Of a stretch of 9,484 nucleotides of DNA, positions 1 to 6,740 are shown piece after piece. How positions within the stretch are numbered: position 1 is the first letter of the stretch; the number at the start of each line of letters is the position of its first letter. The translations under genes and the position numbers were made by a program. The notes below the pieces were generated by a model. That model did not search any database. It saw nothing but the letters and a program-made list of their open reading frames with translations, and was not told the DNA's origin. This DNA is from Actinomycetales bacterium (GTDB lineage: Bacteria > Actinomycetota > Actinomycetes > Actinomycetales > Actinomycetaceae), in assembly GCA_012513625.1 (NCBI GenBank), contig JAAZBW010000228.1:1-9484 (forward strand), read 5' to 3'.

Positions 1-114
1 ACCGGGAGAAAGGACGAGACCACCAGCCACCCACACACCCCGCCACCACCCACCACGCCACGAACAGCCCACAAATCAGCGCTTCCCTAAACCACACAGT
101 CGACGAAAAGTGGG

Positions 115-137
115 GGTCAGGAGGTCAGGAGGTCAGG
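115..137. repeat. 8-bp tandem repeat, about three copies, at the end of the debranching-enzyme gene
   Basis: The unit GGTCAGGA occurs at 115-122 and 123-130 and again as GGTCAGG at 131-137. On the minus strand it encodes the last residues (Leu-Thr-Ser) and the TGA stop (125-127) of the debranching-type enzyme. The unit is not a multiple of three, so gain or loss of a copy would alter the last residues and the stop. The rest of 1-124 is CA-rich, and I see no gene, promoter or convincing terminator hairpin in it. Confidence 0.7.
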
Positions 138-2029
138 GCTCTCGCTACTATCGCGGCACTCGCCGCCGCCCAGGCCTGCGGCCTGCACGAGGCGGGATAG
201 GGAGTGGGAGGAGCGCCCACCATCGGCGCGTCTCCCCCAAACAGCTCCGGCGGCCGCGAGTCGAAGCGGTCCGCCGCCTCCAGTAGTCCCTCCGCCACCA
301 GCCGCGCCTCCTCCTCGAATCCGGCCTCCAGCAACCCCTCGATCGCCATCGCCGTGTCATGCGTCCACACCGATCCCACGTGGTAGCGCAGCGGCCAGTA
401 GCCACCATTCGTGGTGGAGATCGTGCGGATGCCGTATCCGGAGAACATGTCCGGCGCCGTGAGCCGCGCGGCCACCAGCGCAGCTTCCTCCTCGTCGAGG
501 ATTCCCGTGGCCAGCAGGTGCCCGATGTTGGAGCTCAACGAGTCCACCGGCCGCTTCGCCGAGTCGAGGGCGATGGCGGGATAGGGACCCGAGGCGTCGG
601 AGACCCAGAAAGCCTCCCGGAACCTTTCCCGCAGCGCGCCCGCCCACGCGCGCCACTCCCCCGCCTCCGCCCGTGCGTCCGGGCCGCCGTCCAGCGCCTC
701 CAGGAGTTCGGCCCCGTCGAACGCCGCGCGGTAGGCGTAGCCCTGCACCTCCACGAGCGCGATCGGCCCGTCCGCCAGGGAGCCGTCGTGCCACCGCACA
801 GAATCGCCCGAGTCCTTCCACCCCTGGTTCGCGAGTCCCGTGCCGGTTTCATCGTGGTACTCGAGGAAGCCGTCACCATCCGAATCCCCGGAGTCGCGCA
901 GCCATGCGAGCGCCGCCCGCAGGTTGGGCAGCAGAGATCGGGCCTCGCCCTCCTCCACGCCTGCCCGCCACGCGCCGTGCAGCAGGCTGATCCACAGCGG
1001 GGTGGCGTCGATCGTGCCGTAATAGACGGGCGGCAGTGAGGTGGGCCGCCCCTCCGGTGTGTCCACGGTGATGCCCGCGCGCCGCACCTCGTGCAGGATC
1101 TTGCCCGGCTGTTCCGCGGTGGCCGTGTCCACGCGGGTGCCCTGGAAGTGGGCCAGTACCCGGCACGTCTCGAGTGCCAGCTGCGGGTCCACGTCCAGCA
1201 GGAACCGCGCGGTCAGGAGCGAATCGCGCCCGAACAGGGTGAGGAACCATGGCGCGCCCGCCGCCACGAAACGCGCGTCCGGTACCTCCGCGTGGGACAT
1301 CACGAGCCCGTCCAGGTCCGTCAGCGACCTCTCCACGAATCGCGCCAGTTTCGGGTTCCCGGACGACGTCTCCCGCAGGTGGGCGCCGGCGGCGGTGAGT
1401 CCGCGCCGTGGCGGTGCCGTCACGACCGCGCCGGACTCACGGCACTCGAGCAGCCAGTGGCTTTCAGCGGCGGCCCCGGACGGGGCCTGCAGGTGCCAGG
1501 TGAGGGTGAGCCCAGCGTCGTGGTCCGTGACGGTGGCGTCCGTGCGGAGGGTGACCTCGACCTCCTCTGCAGACCACGTCCACTCCGCACCGCGCGCCTC
1601 GGCGCGGACCGCCTGCGCTGGGCCACCGCCCTTGATGGCATCCATGACGGAGGAGTCCGGAGTGACTGCGAGGGTGAGGTGCACGGAGACATCCCCTGCG
1701 GAGGCGTTCTTGAGCTCGAGGGTCTCGCGGACCGTCCCACCCTCCACGATTCGCCGCCGGATCAGCAGCACCTCGGGATCGATCGCGCCCGCGGGATGGC
1801 GCACGGTCATCACGAAGCGGGTCTCCCCGTGGGAAACCGTCTCGGCCACGAGTGGTTGGAGCTCGTGGGACCCGCTCGTGAGGACGGCGGCGGAGAGCAC
1901 CCTGCGGTCTGCGAGGTAGACGCCCTGGATCCCGTCCGCGCGGATCTGGCCGTCACGTTCGGACCACGCCTGCAACGGCGCAGAGATCGTGGGGGTGAGC
2001 TGGTGCAGAAGTGGTTGCAGACCTTCCAC
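125..2029 (-). CDS. Glycogen-debranching-type enzyme (amylo-alpha-1,6-glucosidase family), 634 aa
   Basis: Predicted cytoplasmic glycoside hydrolase acting on alpha-1,6 branches or small alpha-glucans. Residues about 25-215 are beta-rich and look like the N-terminal domain of bacterial debranching enzymes (GDE_N_bis type). Residues about 225-634 look like an (alpha/alpha)6-barrel catalytic domain. Conserved-looking blocks are APWFLTLFGRDS (259-270), EQPGKILHEVR (306-316), YYGTIDATPLW (336-346), NQGWKDSGDSVRWHDG (401-416), VQGYAYRA (428-435), YHVGSVWTHDTAMAIEG (549-565) and PYPASCRPQAWAA (610-622). The length fits the family and there is no signal peptide. The start is GTG at 2029, chosen because AAAGGAG (complement of 2036-2042) lies 6 nt upstream. 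The gene is divergent from the LacI/ABC importer operon and shares its operator region, which suggests joint induction by the imported sugar. The family is assigned from memory of its motifs. Exact substrate is unknown: a glucosidase for short imported oligosaccharides is as likely as true glycogen debranching. Confidence 0.88.
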   Translation of the reverse strand: MEGLQPLLHQLTPTISAPLQAWSERDGQIRADGIQGVYLADRRVLSAAVLTSGSHELQPLVAETVSHGETRFVMTVRHPAGAIDPEVLLIRRRIVEGGTVRETLELKNASAGDVSVHLTLAVTPDSSVMDAIKGGGPAQAVRAEARGAEWTWSAEEVEVTLRTDATVTDHDAGLTLTWHLQAPSGAAAESHWLLECRESGAVVTAPPRRGLTAAGAHLRETSSGNPKLARFVERSLTDLDGLVMSHAEVPDARFVAAGAPWFLTLFGRDSLLTARFLLDVDPQLALETCRVLAHFQGTRVDTATAEQPGKILHEVRRAGITVDTPEGRPTSLPPVYYGTIDATPLWISLLHGAWRAGVEEGEARSLLPNLRAALAWLRDSGDSDGDGFLEYHDETGTGLANQGWKDSGDSVRWHDGSLADGPIALVEVQGYAYRAAFDGAELLEALDGGPDARAEAGEWRAWAGALRERFREAFWVSDASGPYPAIALDSAKRPVDSLSSNIGHLLATGILDEEEAALVAARLTAPDMFSGYGIRTISTTNGGYWPLRYHVGSVWTHDTAMAIEGLLEAGFEEEARLVAEGLLEAADRFDSRPPELFGGDAPMVGAPPTPYPASCRPQAWAAASAAIVARALTS

Positions 2030-2052
2030 GGGACGCTCCTTTGCGATTCGAG

Positions 2053-2081
2053 TTGACAGGTCCGGCTGCTGGGACGAAACT
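2053..2081 (+). promoter_or_regulatory. Rightward promoter of the lacI-type/ABC importer operon
   Basis: A perfect -35 box TTGACA (2053-2058) is followed after 17 bp by GAAACT (2076-2081), a weak -10 box keeping the A at position 2 and T at position 6. The start would fall near 2088, just before the operator at 2093-2106, the usual arrangement for a roadblock-type repressor. The -10 box uses the same base pairs as the -10 box of the opposing promoter, so the two promoters should exclude each other. Confidence 0.5.
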
Positions 2082-2105
2082 ACCAGTGCCGGTTTGAACG
2101 TTCAA
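2077..2105 (-). promoter_or_regulatory. Leftward promoter of the debranching-enzyme gene
   Basis: On the minus strand, TTGAAC (2105-2100) and TAGTTT (2082-2077) stand 17 bp apart as -35 and -10 boxes. The predicted transcription start is near 2070, giving a leader of about 40 nt before the GTG at 2029. The -35 box lies inside the palindromic operator, so repressor binding would block RNA polymerase directly. This is inferred from consensus match only. Confidence 0.5.
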
Positions 2106-2106
2106 A
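2093..2106. promoter_or_regulatory. LacI-family operator, 14-bp perfect palindrome
   Basis: TTTGAACGTTCAAA is a perfect dyad centred on the CpG at 2099/2100, the hallmark of most LacI-family operators. It is the only such site I found in the 120-bp divergent intergenic region, and the LacI-type gene starts 44 bp away. It overlaps the -35 box of the leftward promoter and sits at about +6 to +19 of the rightward one. The expected outcome is repression of the enzyme gene, the importer and the regulator itself, relieved by an imported sugar. Confidence 0.75.
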
Positions 2107-2149
2107 TGGAAGCCCACGGGCTCCCCCTCAACGATGAGACGGAGTGGAC

Positions 2150-3178
2150 ATGCCCCGCCGACCCACACTCGAGTCGCTCGCCCGCGAGCTCGGCGTCTCC
2201 CGCCAGACCATCTCGAATGCCATCAACCGGCCCGAGATCGTGGCGCCCGAAACCCTCGCCCGCGTGAAGGCGGCGATCGAGGCGGCGCAGTACACACCCT
2301 CACGTGCAGCCCGCCAGCTCCGCACCCGCTCCTCGAGGACGATCGGACTGCGGCTGATGCCAAACTTCGACGGAATCAACGGCCACATCCTGGACCTGTT
2401 CATCCACGAGCTCGCCGAGCAGGCCCGCCGGAGCGACTACCGGTTGCTCGTGTTCGCCGCCGAGGACACTGCGGACGAGATCTCGGAGTACGCACACCTG
2501 GCCGCCGCCCGGGAGATCGATGGCGTCATCCTCACCTCCACCACCGCGCAGGACCCGCGCTTCGCCTGGCTCTCCGAGCACCGCGTCCCCTTCGCCTCCT
2601 TCGGCCGCCCCTGGTCCACCACCACGCCACCCGAGGAGGCTGAGTTCCCCTGGGTGGACGTGGACGGAGCGGCAGGCACCGAAGCGGTGGTGGAACGGCT
2701 GGTGGCAGCTGGACACACCCGTATTGGCTACGTCTCGTGGCCGATCCTCCCCGGAGTGGGGCAGGACCGCCACGACGGCTGGTCCCGCGCCATTGCCGCC
2801 GCAGGACTCAGATCGACCGGCCTCGTGTGCGAGTGCGAGGACGATGCCATCGAGGCCCGCGCGGCCGCCGGCCGCCTCCTGGATGCGGGAGCCACCGCGA
2901 TCGTCTGCGCCTCCGACACCCTCGCGCTCGGTGCGCGCGCGGAGGCGATCCGGCGGGACTCGCGCATCGTCGTCGTCGGATTCGATGACACGCCCGTGGC
3001 CCGCGCCCTCCAACTGAACTCCGTGACCCAGCCCGTGGTGGCAGCCGCCCGTCAGGCCCTCGCGATGCTGCTCGAGCGGATCCAGGACCCGGACGCCCGC
3101 CGCCACGCGCTCCTCACCCCCACATTCGTGGTCCGCGACGAATCCCTCGCCGACGGACCCACCATCCCGATGAGATAG
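2150..3178 (+). CDS. LacI-family transcriptional repressor, 342 aa
   Basis: DNA-binding regulator probably sensing the sugar carried by the adjoining importer. The N-terminal helix-turn-helix (residues about 6-27, TLESLARELGVSRQTISNAI) is followed by a hinge helix PSRAARQLRT (50-59), whose Leu57 corresponds to the residue that intercalates at the central CpG of the operator. The remainder (about 62-335) is a periplasmic-binding-protein-like sensor domain with FGRPW, WVDVDGAAGTEAVVERL and VVGFDDTPVA, typical of the family. I chose ATG at 2150 over the in-frame GTG at 2144 because GACGGAG (2138-2144) lies 5 nt upstream of the ATG. The stop TAG (3176-3178) overlaps the ribosome-binding site of the next gene, so the two are probably coupled. 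Effector is unknown. A maltose or alpha-glucoside-type inducer is an inference from the neighbours. Confidence 0.93.
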   Translation: MPRRPTLESLARELGVSRQTISNAINRPEIVAPETLARVKAAIEAAQYTPSRAARQLRTRSSRTIGLRLMPNFDGINGHILDLFIHELAEQARRSDYRLLVFAAEDTADEISEYAHLAAAREIDGVILTSTTAQDPRFAWLSEHRVPFASFGRPWSTTTPPEEAEFPWVDVDGAAGTEAVVERLVAAGHTRIGYVSWPILPGVGQDRHDGWSRAIAAAGLRSTGLVCECEDDAIEARAAAGRLLDAGATAIVCASDTLALGARAEAIRRDSRIVVVGFDDTPVARALQLNSVTQPVVAAARQALAMLLERIQDPDARRHALLTPTFVVRDESLADGPTIPMR

Positions 3179-3186
3179 GAGCACCG

Positions 3187-4443
3187 ATGAAGAGCACCAG
3201 ATTCACTTTCGCCGCCGCGCTTGCGGTTGGCGCCCTCGCCCTCGCGGCATGTGGAGGTGGTGGCGGTACCGACGAGACGGGCGGAACCGCCAGCGGCGAG
3301 GCAACAGGGGCCGGCTCCGGCGCCGCCGGCTCCGTGCAGGTCCTCATCGGATCGTCCGGCGATGCCGAAACACGGGCCGTGCAGGATGCGGTGGCCGCGT
3401 GGTCGGCCGAATCCGGCACCCAGGCCGAGGTGATCGTGGCCTCCGACCTCGCCCAGCAGCTCGCCCAGGGCTTCGCGGGCGGCAACCCGGCCGACCTCTT
3501 CTACATGTCCGCCGATCAGCTCCACACCTTCGCCTCCAACGGTTCCGTGATGGCCTACGGTGACGAGCTCTCGAACGCGGACGCGTTCTACGCCAACCTC
3601 GTGGACGCCTTCTCCATCGATGGTGAGTTCTACTGCGCCCCGAAGGACTTCTCCACGCTCGCGCTCGTGATCAATGACCGCCTGTGGGAGGAGGCCGGGC
3701 TGACTGACGCCGACTACCCCACCACGTGGGACGAGCTCACCAGCGTGGCCCAGACCCTCACCTCCGATGGAGTCGCGGGCCTCGGATTCGGCCCCGAACT
3801 GCAGCGCGTGGGCGTGTTCATGGCCCAGGCAGGCGGCAACCTCGTGGAGGACGGCGAGGCCGTGGTGAACTCGGAGGCCAACGTGGAGGCCCTCACCTAC
3901 GTCCAGGAGCGCATGCAGGATGGCTCGTTCGCCTTCTCCTCGGACCTCGGGGCCGGCTGGGGCGGCGAGGCGTTCGGCAAGGAGCTTGCCGCCATGGTGA
4001 TCGAGGGCAACTGGATCACCGGCGCCATGGAGAACGACTTCCCCGATGTGGCCTACACCGTGGTGGAACTGCCCGCCGGACCGGCAGGCAAGGGCACCAT
4101 CCAGTACACGAACTGCTGGGGCATTGCGACCGACGCGGATGCCACGGACGCCGCACAGGAGCTCGTGGAGTTCCTGACCACGCCGGAGCAGCAGCTCGCG
4201 TTCGCGGACGCGTTCGGCGTCATGCCCTCTGTGGAAGGCGCGGCCGCCGACTGGATTGCCGCGTTCCCGGAGATGGAGGCATTCATCAACGGCGCCGAGT
4301 ACGCGATCAACCTGCCCTCGATGATCGGTTCGGCAGATGTGATCGCCGAGTTCAACGCCCAACTCACCTCGCTCCAGAGCGGCAACGTGCAGTCCATGCT
4401 CGACACCGTCCAGGGTGCGATGGAGGCAGCCCTCCGCGGCTGA
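3187..4443 (+). CDS. ABC importer sugar-binding lipoprotein, 418 aa
   Basis: Extracytoplasmic solute-binding protein (extracellular family 1, MalE-like) that captures a carbohydrate and delivers it to the two permeases encoded downstream. A lipoprotein signal peptide spans residues 1-21, with lipobox LAAC and lipidation at Cys22. A Gly/Ser/Thr-rich flexible linker (23-48) follows. Residues about 49-418 form the two-lobed binding fold, with NPADLFYMSADQL (100-112), ALVINDRLWEEAGL (159-172), TWDEL (180-184), MVIEGNW (270-276) and FLTTPEQQLAFADAFGVMP (329-347). The length is normal for the family. Besides Cys22 there are only two cysteines, Cys150 and Cys310, which might form a disulfide. The ribosome-binding site AGGAG (3177-3181) lies 5 nt before the ATG and overlaps the repressor stop codon. 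The ligand cannot be read from the sequence; an oligosaccharide is likely given the neighbouring glucosidase. Confidence 0.95.
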   Translation: MKSTRFTFAAALAVGALALAACGGGGGTDETGGTASGEATGAGSGAAGSVQVLIGSSGDAETRAVQDAVAAWSAESGTQAEVIVASDLAQQLAQGFAGGNPADLFYMSADQLHTFASNGSVMAYGDELSNADAFYANLVDAFSIDGEFYCAPKDFSTLALVINDRLWEEAGLTDADYPTTWDELTSVAQTLTSDGVAGLGFGPELQRVGVFMAQAGGNLVEDGEAVVNSEANVEALTYVQERMQDGSFAFSSDLGAGWGGEAFGKELAAMVIEGNWITGAMENDFPDVAYTVVELPAGPAGKGTIQYTNCWGIATDADATDAAQELVEFLTTPEQQLAFADAFGVMPSVEGAAADWIAAFPEMEAFINGAEYAINLPSMIGSADVIAEFNAQLTSLQSGNVQSMLDTVQGAMEAALRG

Positions 4444-4454
4444 CGCCCGCACGA

Positions 4455-4486
4455 GCCCGGGCCGGCCTTCCGTGGCCGGCCCGGGC
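4455..4486 (+). promoter_or_regulatory. Intercistronic GC stem-loop between binding protein and permease genes
   Basis: A perfect 13-bp inverted repeat, all G/C (4455-4467 and 4474-4486), encloses the loop TTCCGT. It begins 12 nt after the binding-protein stop and ends 28 nt before the permease start. There is no T tract. Such structures after binding-protein genes can protect the upstream mRNA from 3' decay or partly terminate transcription, giving more binding protein than permease. Which of the two applies here is inference. Confidence 0.75.
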
Positions 4487-4514
4487 CGCCCCCCCACGTT
4501 CGAAAGGTGCCCCC

Positions 4515-5825
4515 ATGTCCGCCACATCGGTGCCCGCGCAGGCGGTGCGGCCCCCACACCAACGGCGCAGGAAGTCCACCACCTCCCAGACCGGCGCCGG
4601 ATGGCTGTTCGTCTCCCCGGTGCTCCTGATCCTGGGGCTGTTCCTGGTGGCGCCGATCCTGATGTCTGTCTGGATCTCGCTCTCCGACTGGTCCGGCCGC
4701 GGCGCACCGCTCTCCGCCGGCGTCAACTACGTGGGCCTCGACAACTTCCAGGCCGTCCTCACCGACGGCGGCCTCTCCACCCGCGACTTCGGCACCTCGC
4801 TCCGCAACAACGTCTACTACGTGTTGCTGGTGGTACCCATCCAGACCGCGGTTTCCCTCGTGCTCGCGGTCCTCGTGAACCAGCGGCTACTCCGCGCGAA
4901 GGGCTTCTTCCGCACCGCCTTCTACTTCCCCTCGATCACCTCCTCCGTGGCCATCACCACCCTCTGGCTCTTCCTCTTCTCCATCTCGGGCGTGGTCAAC
5001 AAGGTGCTCGCCTGGTTCTCCATCACTGGCCCCAACTGGTTCAACGATCCCCGGGGCCTCCTGCACCTCGGCCTCGGAGCAGTAGGGGTGGAGTCCGGGC
5101 CCGCGGCACTCACCGGCAACGGGTTCCTCGGAATCTCGTGGTGGGAGTGGCTCTCCGGCCCCTCCGTAGCATGGTCCGCGTTCATCCTGATGGCAATCTT
5201 CACCACAACCGGCACGTTCATGCTGCTCTTCATCGCGGCGCTGCAGCAGATCAATGGCGAGGTCGAGGAGGCTGCCATGGTGGACGGGGCAAATGCATGG
5301 CAACGCTTCACCCGCATCACCGTGCCCATGCTGAAACCCACCATCTTCACCGTGGTCACGCTCGGCCTCATCGGCACGTGGCAGGTGTTCGATCAGATCT
5401 ACGTGGCCGGACAGGCGGGCGGCCCGGCAAAGACCACCCTGACTCCCGCCTACCTTTCGTACTCCGCAGCGTTCACCAGCAACAAGTGGGGGCAGGGCGC
5501 GGCGATCTCCTTCATCCTGTTCTTCATCATCCTCGCGATGGCGGGATTCCAACGCTGGCTCCTGCGAGACAAGGACGATGCGGCCGTGGCGCGGCGGGAG
5601 CGGAAGCTCCAGCGGGAGCGCCGCCGGGCCGCCCGCGCCCAGGTCACCACCACCAGCGAGCCGTCCCAGGTGCCGGCGGCGCGTGGCGTCAGCTCCGGCA
5701 GACCCGAGGGGAGCGCGGACCCGGGCGGCGGGAACGGACCGGGGGGAACCGGCGTCGTCGAACCATCGAACGAACCCGGCGGGGACGGACCGGGCCGCAC
5801 TGACGGAGAGGGGGCAGGACGATGA
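4515..5825 (+). CDS. MalF-type ABC sugar permease with an extended C-terminal tail, 436 aa
   Basis: Inner-membrane subunit that with the next gene's product forms the transport channel. Likely membrane segments lie at about 29-54, 102-122, 136-158, 217-243, 275-296 and 327-346. The EAA loop that docks the ATPase is seen at 249-274 (EVEEAAMVDGANAWQRFTRI then TVPMLK). A loop of about 55 residues separates segments 3 and 4. The start is ATG at 4515, with AAAGGTG (4503-4509) 5 nt upstream. The frame stays open leftward to about 3726, but that stretch is a shadow of the binding-protein gene. Unusual feature: residues about 350-436 form a tail that is first highly basic (RRERKLQRERRRAARAQ) and then Gly/Pro-rich, with the repeated motif PGG-[GN/D]-GPG near 403-411 and 421-427. 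Permeases of this family usually stop soon after the last helix. The stop overlaps the next start as ATGA. Confidence 0.95.
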   Translation: MSATSVPAQAVRPPHQRRRKSTTSQTGAGWLFVSPVLLILGLFLVAPILMSVWISLSDWSGRGAPLSAGVNYVGLDNFQAVLTDGGLSTRDFGTSLRNNVYYVLLVVPIQTAVSLVLAVLVNQRLLRAKGFFRTAFYFPSITSSVAITTLWLFLFSISGVVNKVLAWFSITGPNWFNDPRGLLHLGLGAVGVESGPAALTGNGFLGISWWEWLSGPSVAWSAFILMAIFTTTGTFMLLFIAALQQINGEVEEAAMVDGANAWQRFTRITVPMLKPTIFTVVTLGLIGTWQVFDQIYVAGQAGGPAKTTLTPAYLSYSAAFTSNKWGQGAAISFILFFIILAMAGFQRWLLRDKDDAAVARRERKLQRERRRAARAQVTTTSEPSQVPAARGVSSGRPEGSADPGGGNGPGGTGVVEPSNEPGGDGPGRTDGEGAGR

Positions 5826-6679
5826 CCGCCACCGCACCCAACCAGCCACGACGCCACAACGGGCGGTTCTGGTGGGCGATGTACCTGGCCCTGATCCTGC
5901 TGGCACTGATCTACATCTCGCCATTCCTGATCCAGGTGCTGAACTCGTTCAAGACGGACCCGGCCGCCACCAACAACCCGCTCAGCTTCAACCCCGTCTA
6001 CTTCACCACCGCAGCGTACGAGCGGCTCTTCCAGAACTCGGACTTTCCCCTGTGGGCGCGGAACTCGTTCATCGTGACGATCTTCGTGACGATGGGACGG
6101 GTGTTCTTCAATTCGCTGGCGGGATACGCGCTCGCGCGGCTGCGGTTCCCCGGTCGGAACGTCATCTTCGCTGCACTGGTTGCCGTGATGGCCGTGCCGG
6201 CAGTGACACTCCTGATCCCCAAGTTCCTCGTAATCCGCCAGATCGGTATCTACGACACCTGGTTCGGCATGATCCTCCCGCTCCTCGTGGACGCGGCCGG
6301 CGTGTTCATCATGAAGAACTTCTTCGAATCGATCCCGGCGTCCGTGGAGGAGCAGGCCCGCATCGATGGCGCCGGTACATTCCGGACGTTCTGGTCGATC
6401 GTGCTGCCCATGGCGATGCCCGCGGTCATCACTATCACGATCATGAGCTTCCAGGGCTCGTGGAACGAGCTCAGCCACTTCATCATCGCCACGCAGGACA
6501 CGCAGCTGACCACGCTCACCCGCGGGGTGGCCATGCTGTCCTCCGGCCAGTTGTCCCAGGGCACGCAGTACCCGATCAAACTGGCGGCGGCACTCCTGAT
6601 GACGATCCCGGTGGCCATCCTCTTCTTCGTGTTCCAGAAGCGGATCATGAACACGTCCGCGGGAGCCGTGAAGGGCTGA
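5822..6679 (+). CDS. MalG-type ABC sugar permease, 285 aa
   Basis: Second channel subunit of the carbohydrate importer. An N-terminal membrane segment (about 17-40) is followed by further segments near 81-104, 113-135, 146-166, 200-220 and 255-272. The EAA loop reads SVEEQARIDGAGTFRTFWSI then VLPMAMP (174-200), with the conserved Gly and LP positions intact. The length is typical. The start overlaps the previous stop (ATGA, 5822-5825), a sign of translational coupling. GAGGGG (5808-5813) lies 8 nt upstream as a ribosome-binding site. No ATP-binding subunit follows, so the pair probably uses a shared MsiK-type ATPase encoded elsewhere, as is common for actinobacterial sugar importers. Confidence 0.95.
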   Translation: MTATAPNQPRRHNGRFWWAMYLALILLALIYISPFLIQVLNSFKTDPAATNNPLSFNPVYFTTAAYERLFQNSDFPLWARNSFIVTIFVTMGRVFFNSLAGYALARLRFPGRNVIFAALVAVMAVPAVTLLIPKFLVIRQIGIYDTWFGMILPLLVDAAGVFIMKNFFESIPASVEEQARIDGAGTFRTFWSIVLPMAMPAVITITIMSFQGSWNELSHFIIATQDTQLTTLTRGVAMLSSGQLSQGTQYPIKLAAALLMTIPVAILFFVFQKRIMNTSAGAVKG

Positions 6680-6702
6680 GGGCTGGGCGGCGCGGGGCGG
6701 GG
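6680..6702 (+). other. Possible G-quadruplex just after the permease stop codon
   Basis: Four G runs, GGG (6680-6682), GGG (6685-6687), GGGG (6694-6697) and GGGG (6699-6702), are separated by loops of 2, 6 and 1 nt. This meets the usual sequence rule for a quadruplex on the coding (RNA-like) strand. It starts at the base after the TGA and lies directly upstream of a strong hairpin. In such GC-rich DNA the match may be fortuitous. Confidence 0.4.
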
Positions 6703-6705
6703 CGC

Positions 6706-6740
6706 GGTGGGGCGCGGCGCCCCCGCCGGCCCGCCCCACC
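6706..6740 (+). terminator. Strong hairpin ending the ABC importer operon
   Basis: GGTGGGGCG (6706-6714) pairs perfectly with CGCCCCACC (6732-6740). Inside, CGGCG (6715-6719) pairs with CGCCG (6724-6728) across a CCCC loop, leaving only a three-base bulge. The result is a 14-bp GC stem beginning 27 nt after the stop. No T tract follows, so this is a tail-less hairpin of the kind often proposed as a terminator in actinobacteria; pure mRNA 3'-end stabilisation is the alternative. Confidence 0.6.

Noticed and set aside
90..124. Terminator for the debranching-enzyme gene
   Set aside because: The minus strand has TTTT after CCCCCAC, but I found no stem in front of it.
1041..2056. Plus-strand frames of about 290-320 codons within the debranching-enzyme gene
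   Set aside because: They are shadows of a full-length, motif-rich minus-strand gene and have no ribosome site or recognisable domain.
3726..4514. Leftward extension of the MalF-type permease frame
   Set aside because: It overlaps the binding-protein gene in another frame, is Arg/Gly-rich and shows no domain. ATG 4515 has a good ribosome site and begins a normal permease N-terminus.
3052..4707. Minus-strand open frame of about 551 codons opposite the binding-protein gene
   Set aside because: It lies antisense to a clear binding-protein gene and part of the repressor and permease genes. Its Gly/Arg/His-rich translation has no domain, and such frames are common opposite high-GC genes.
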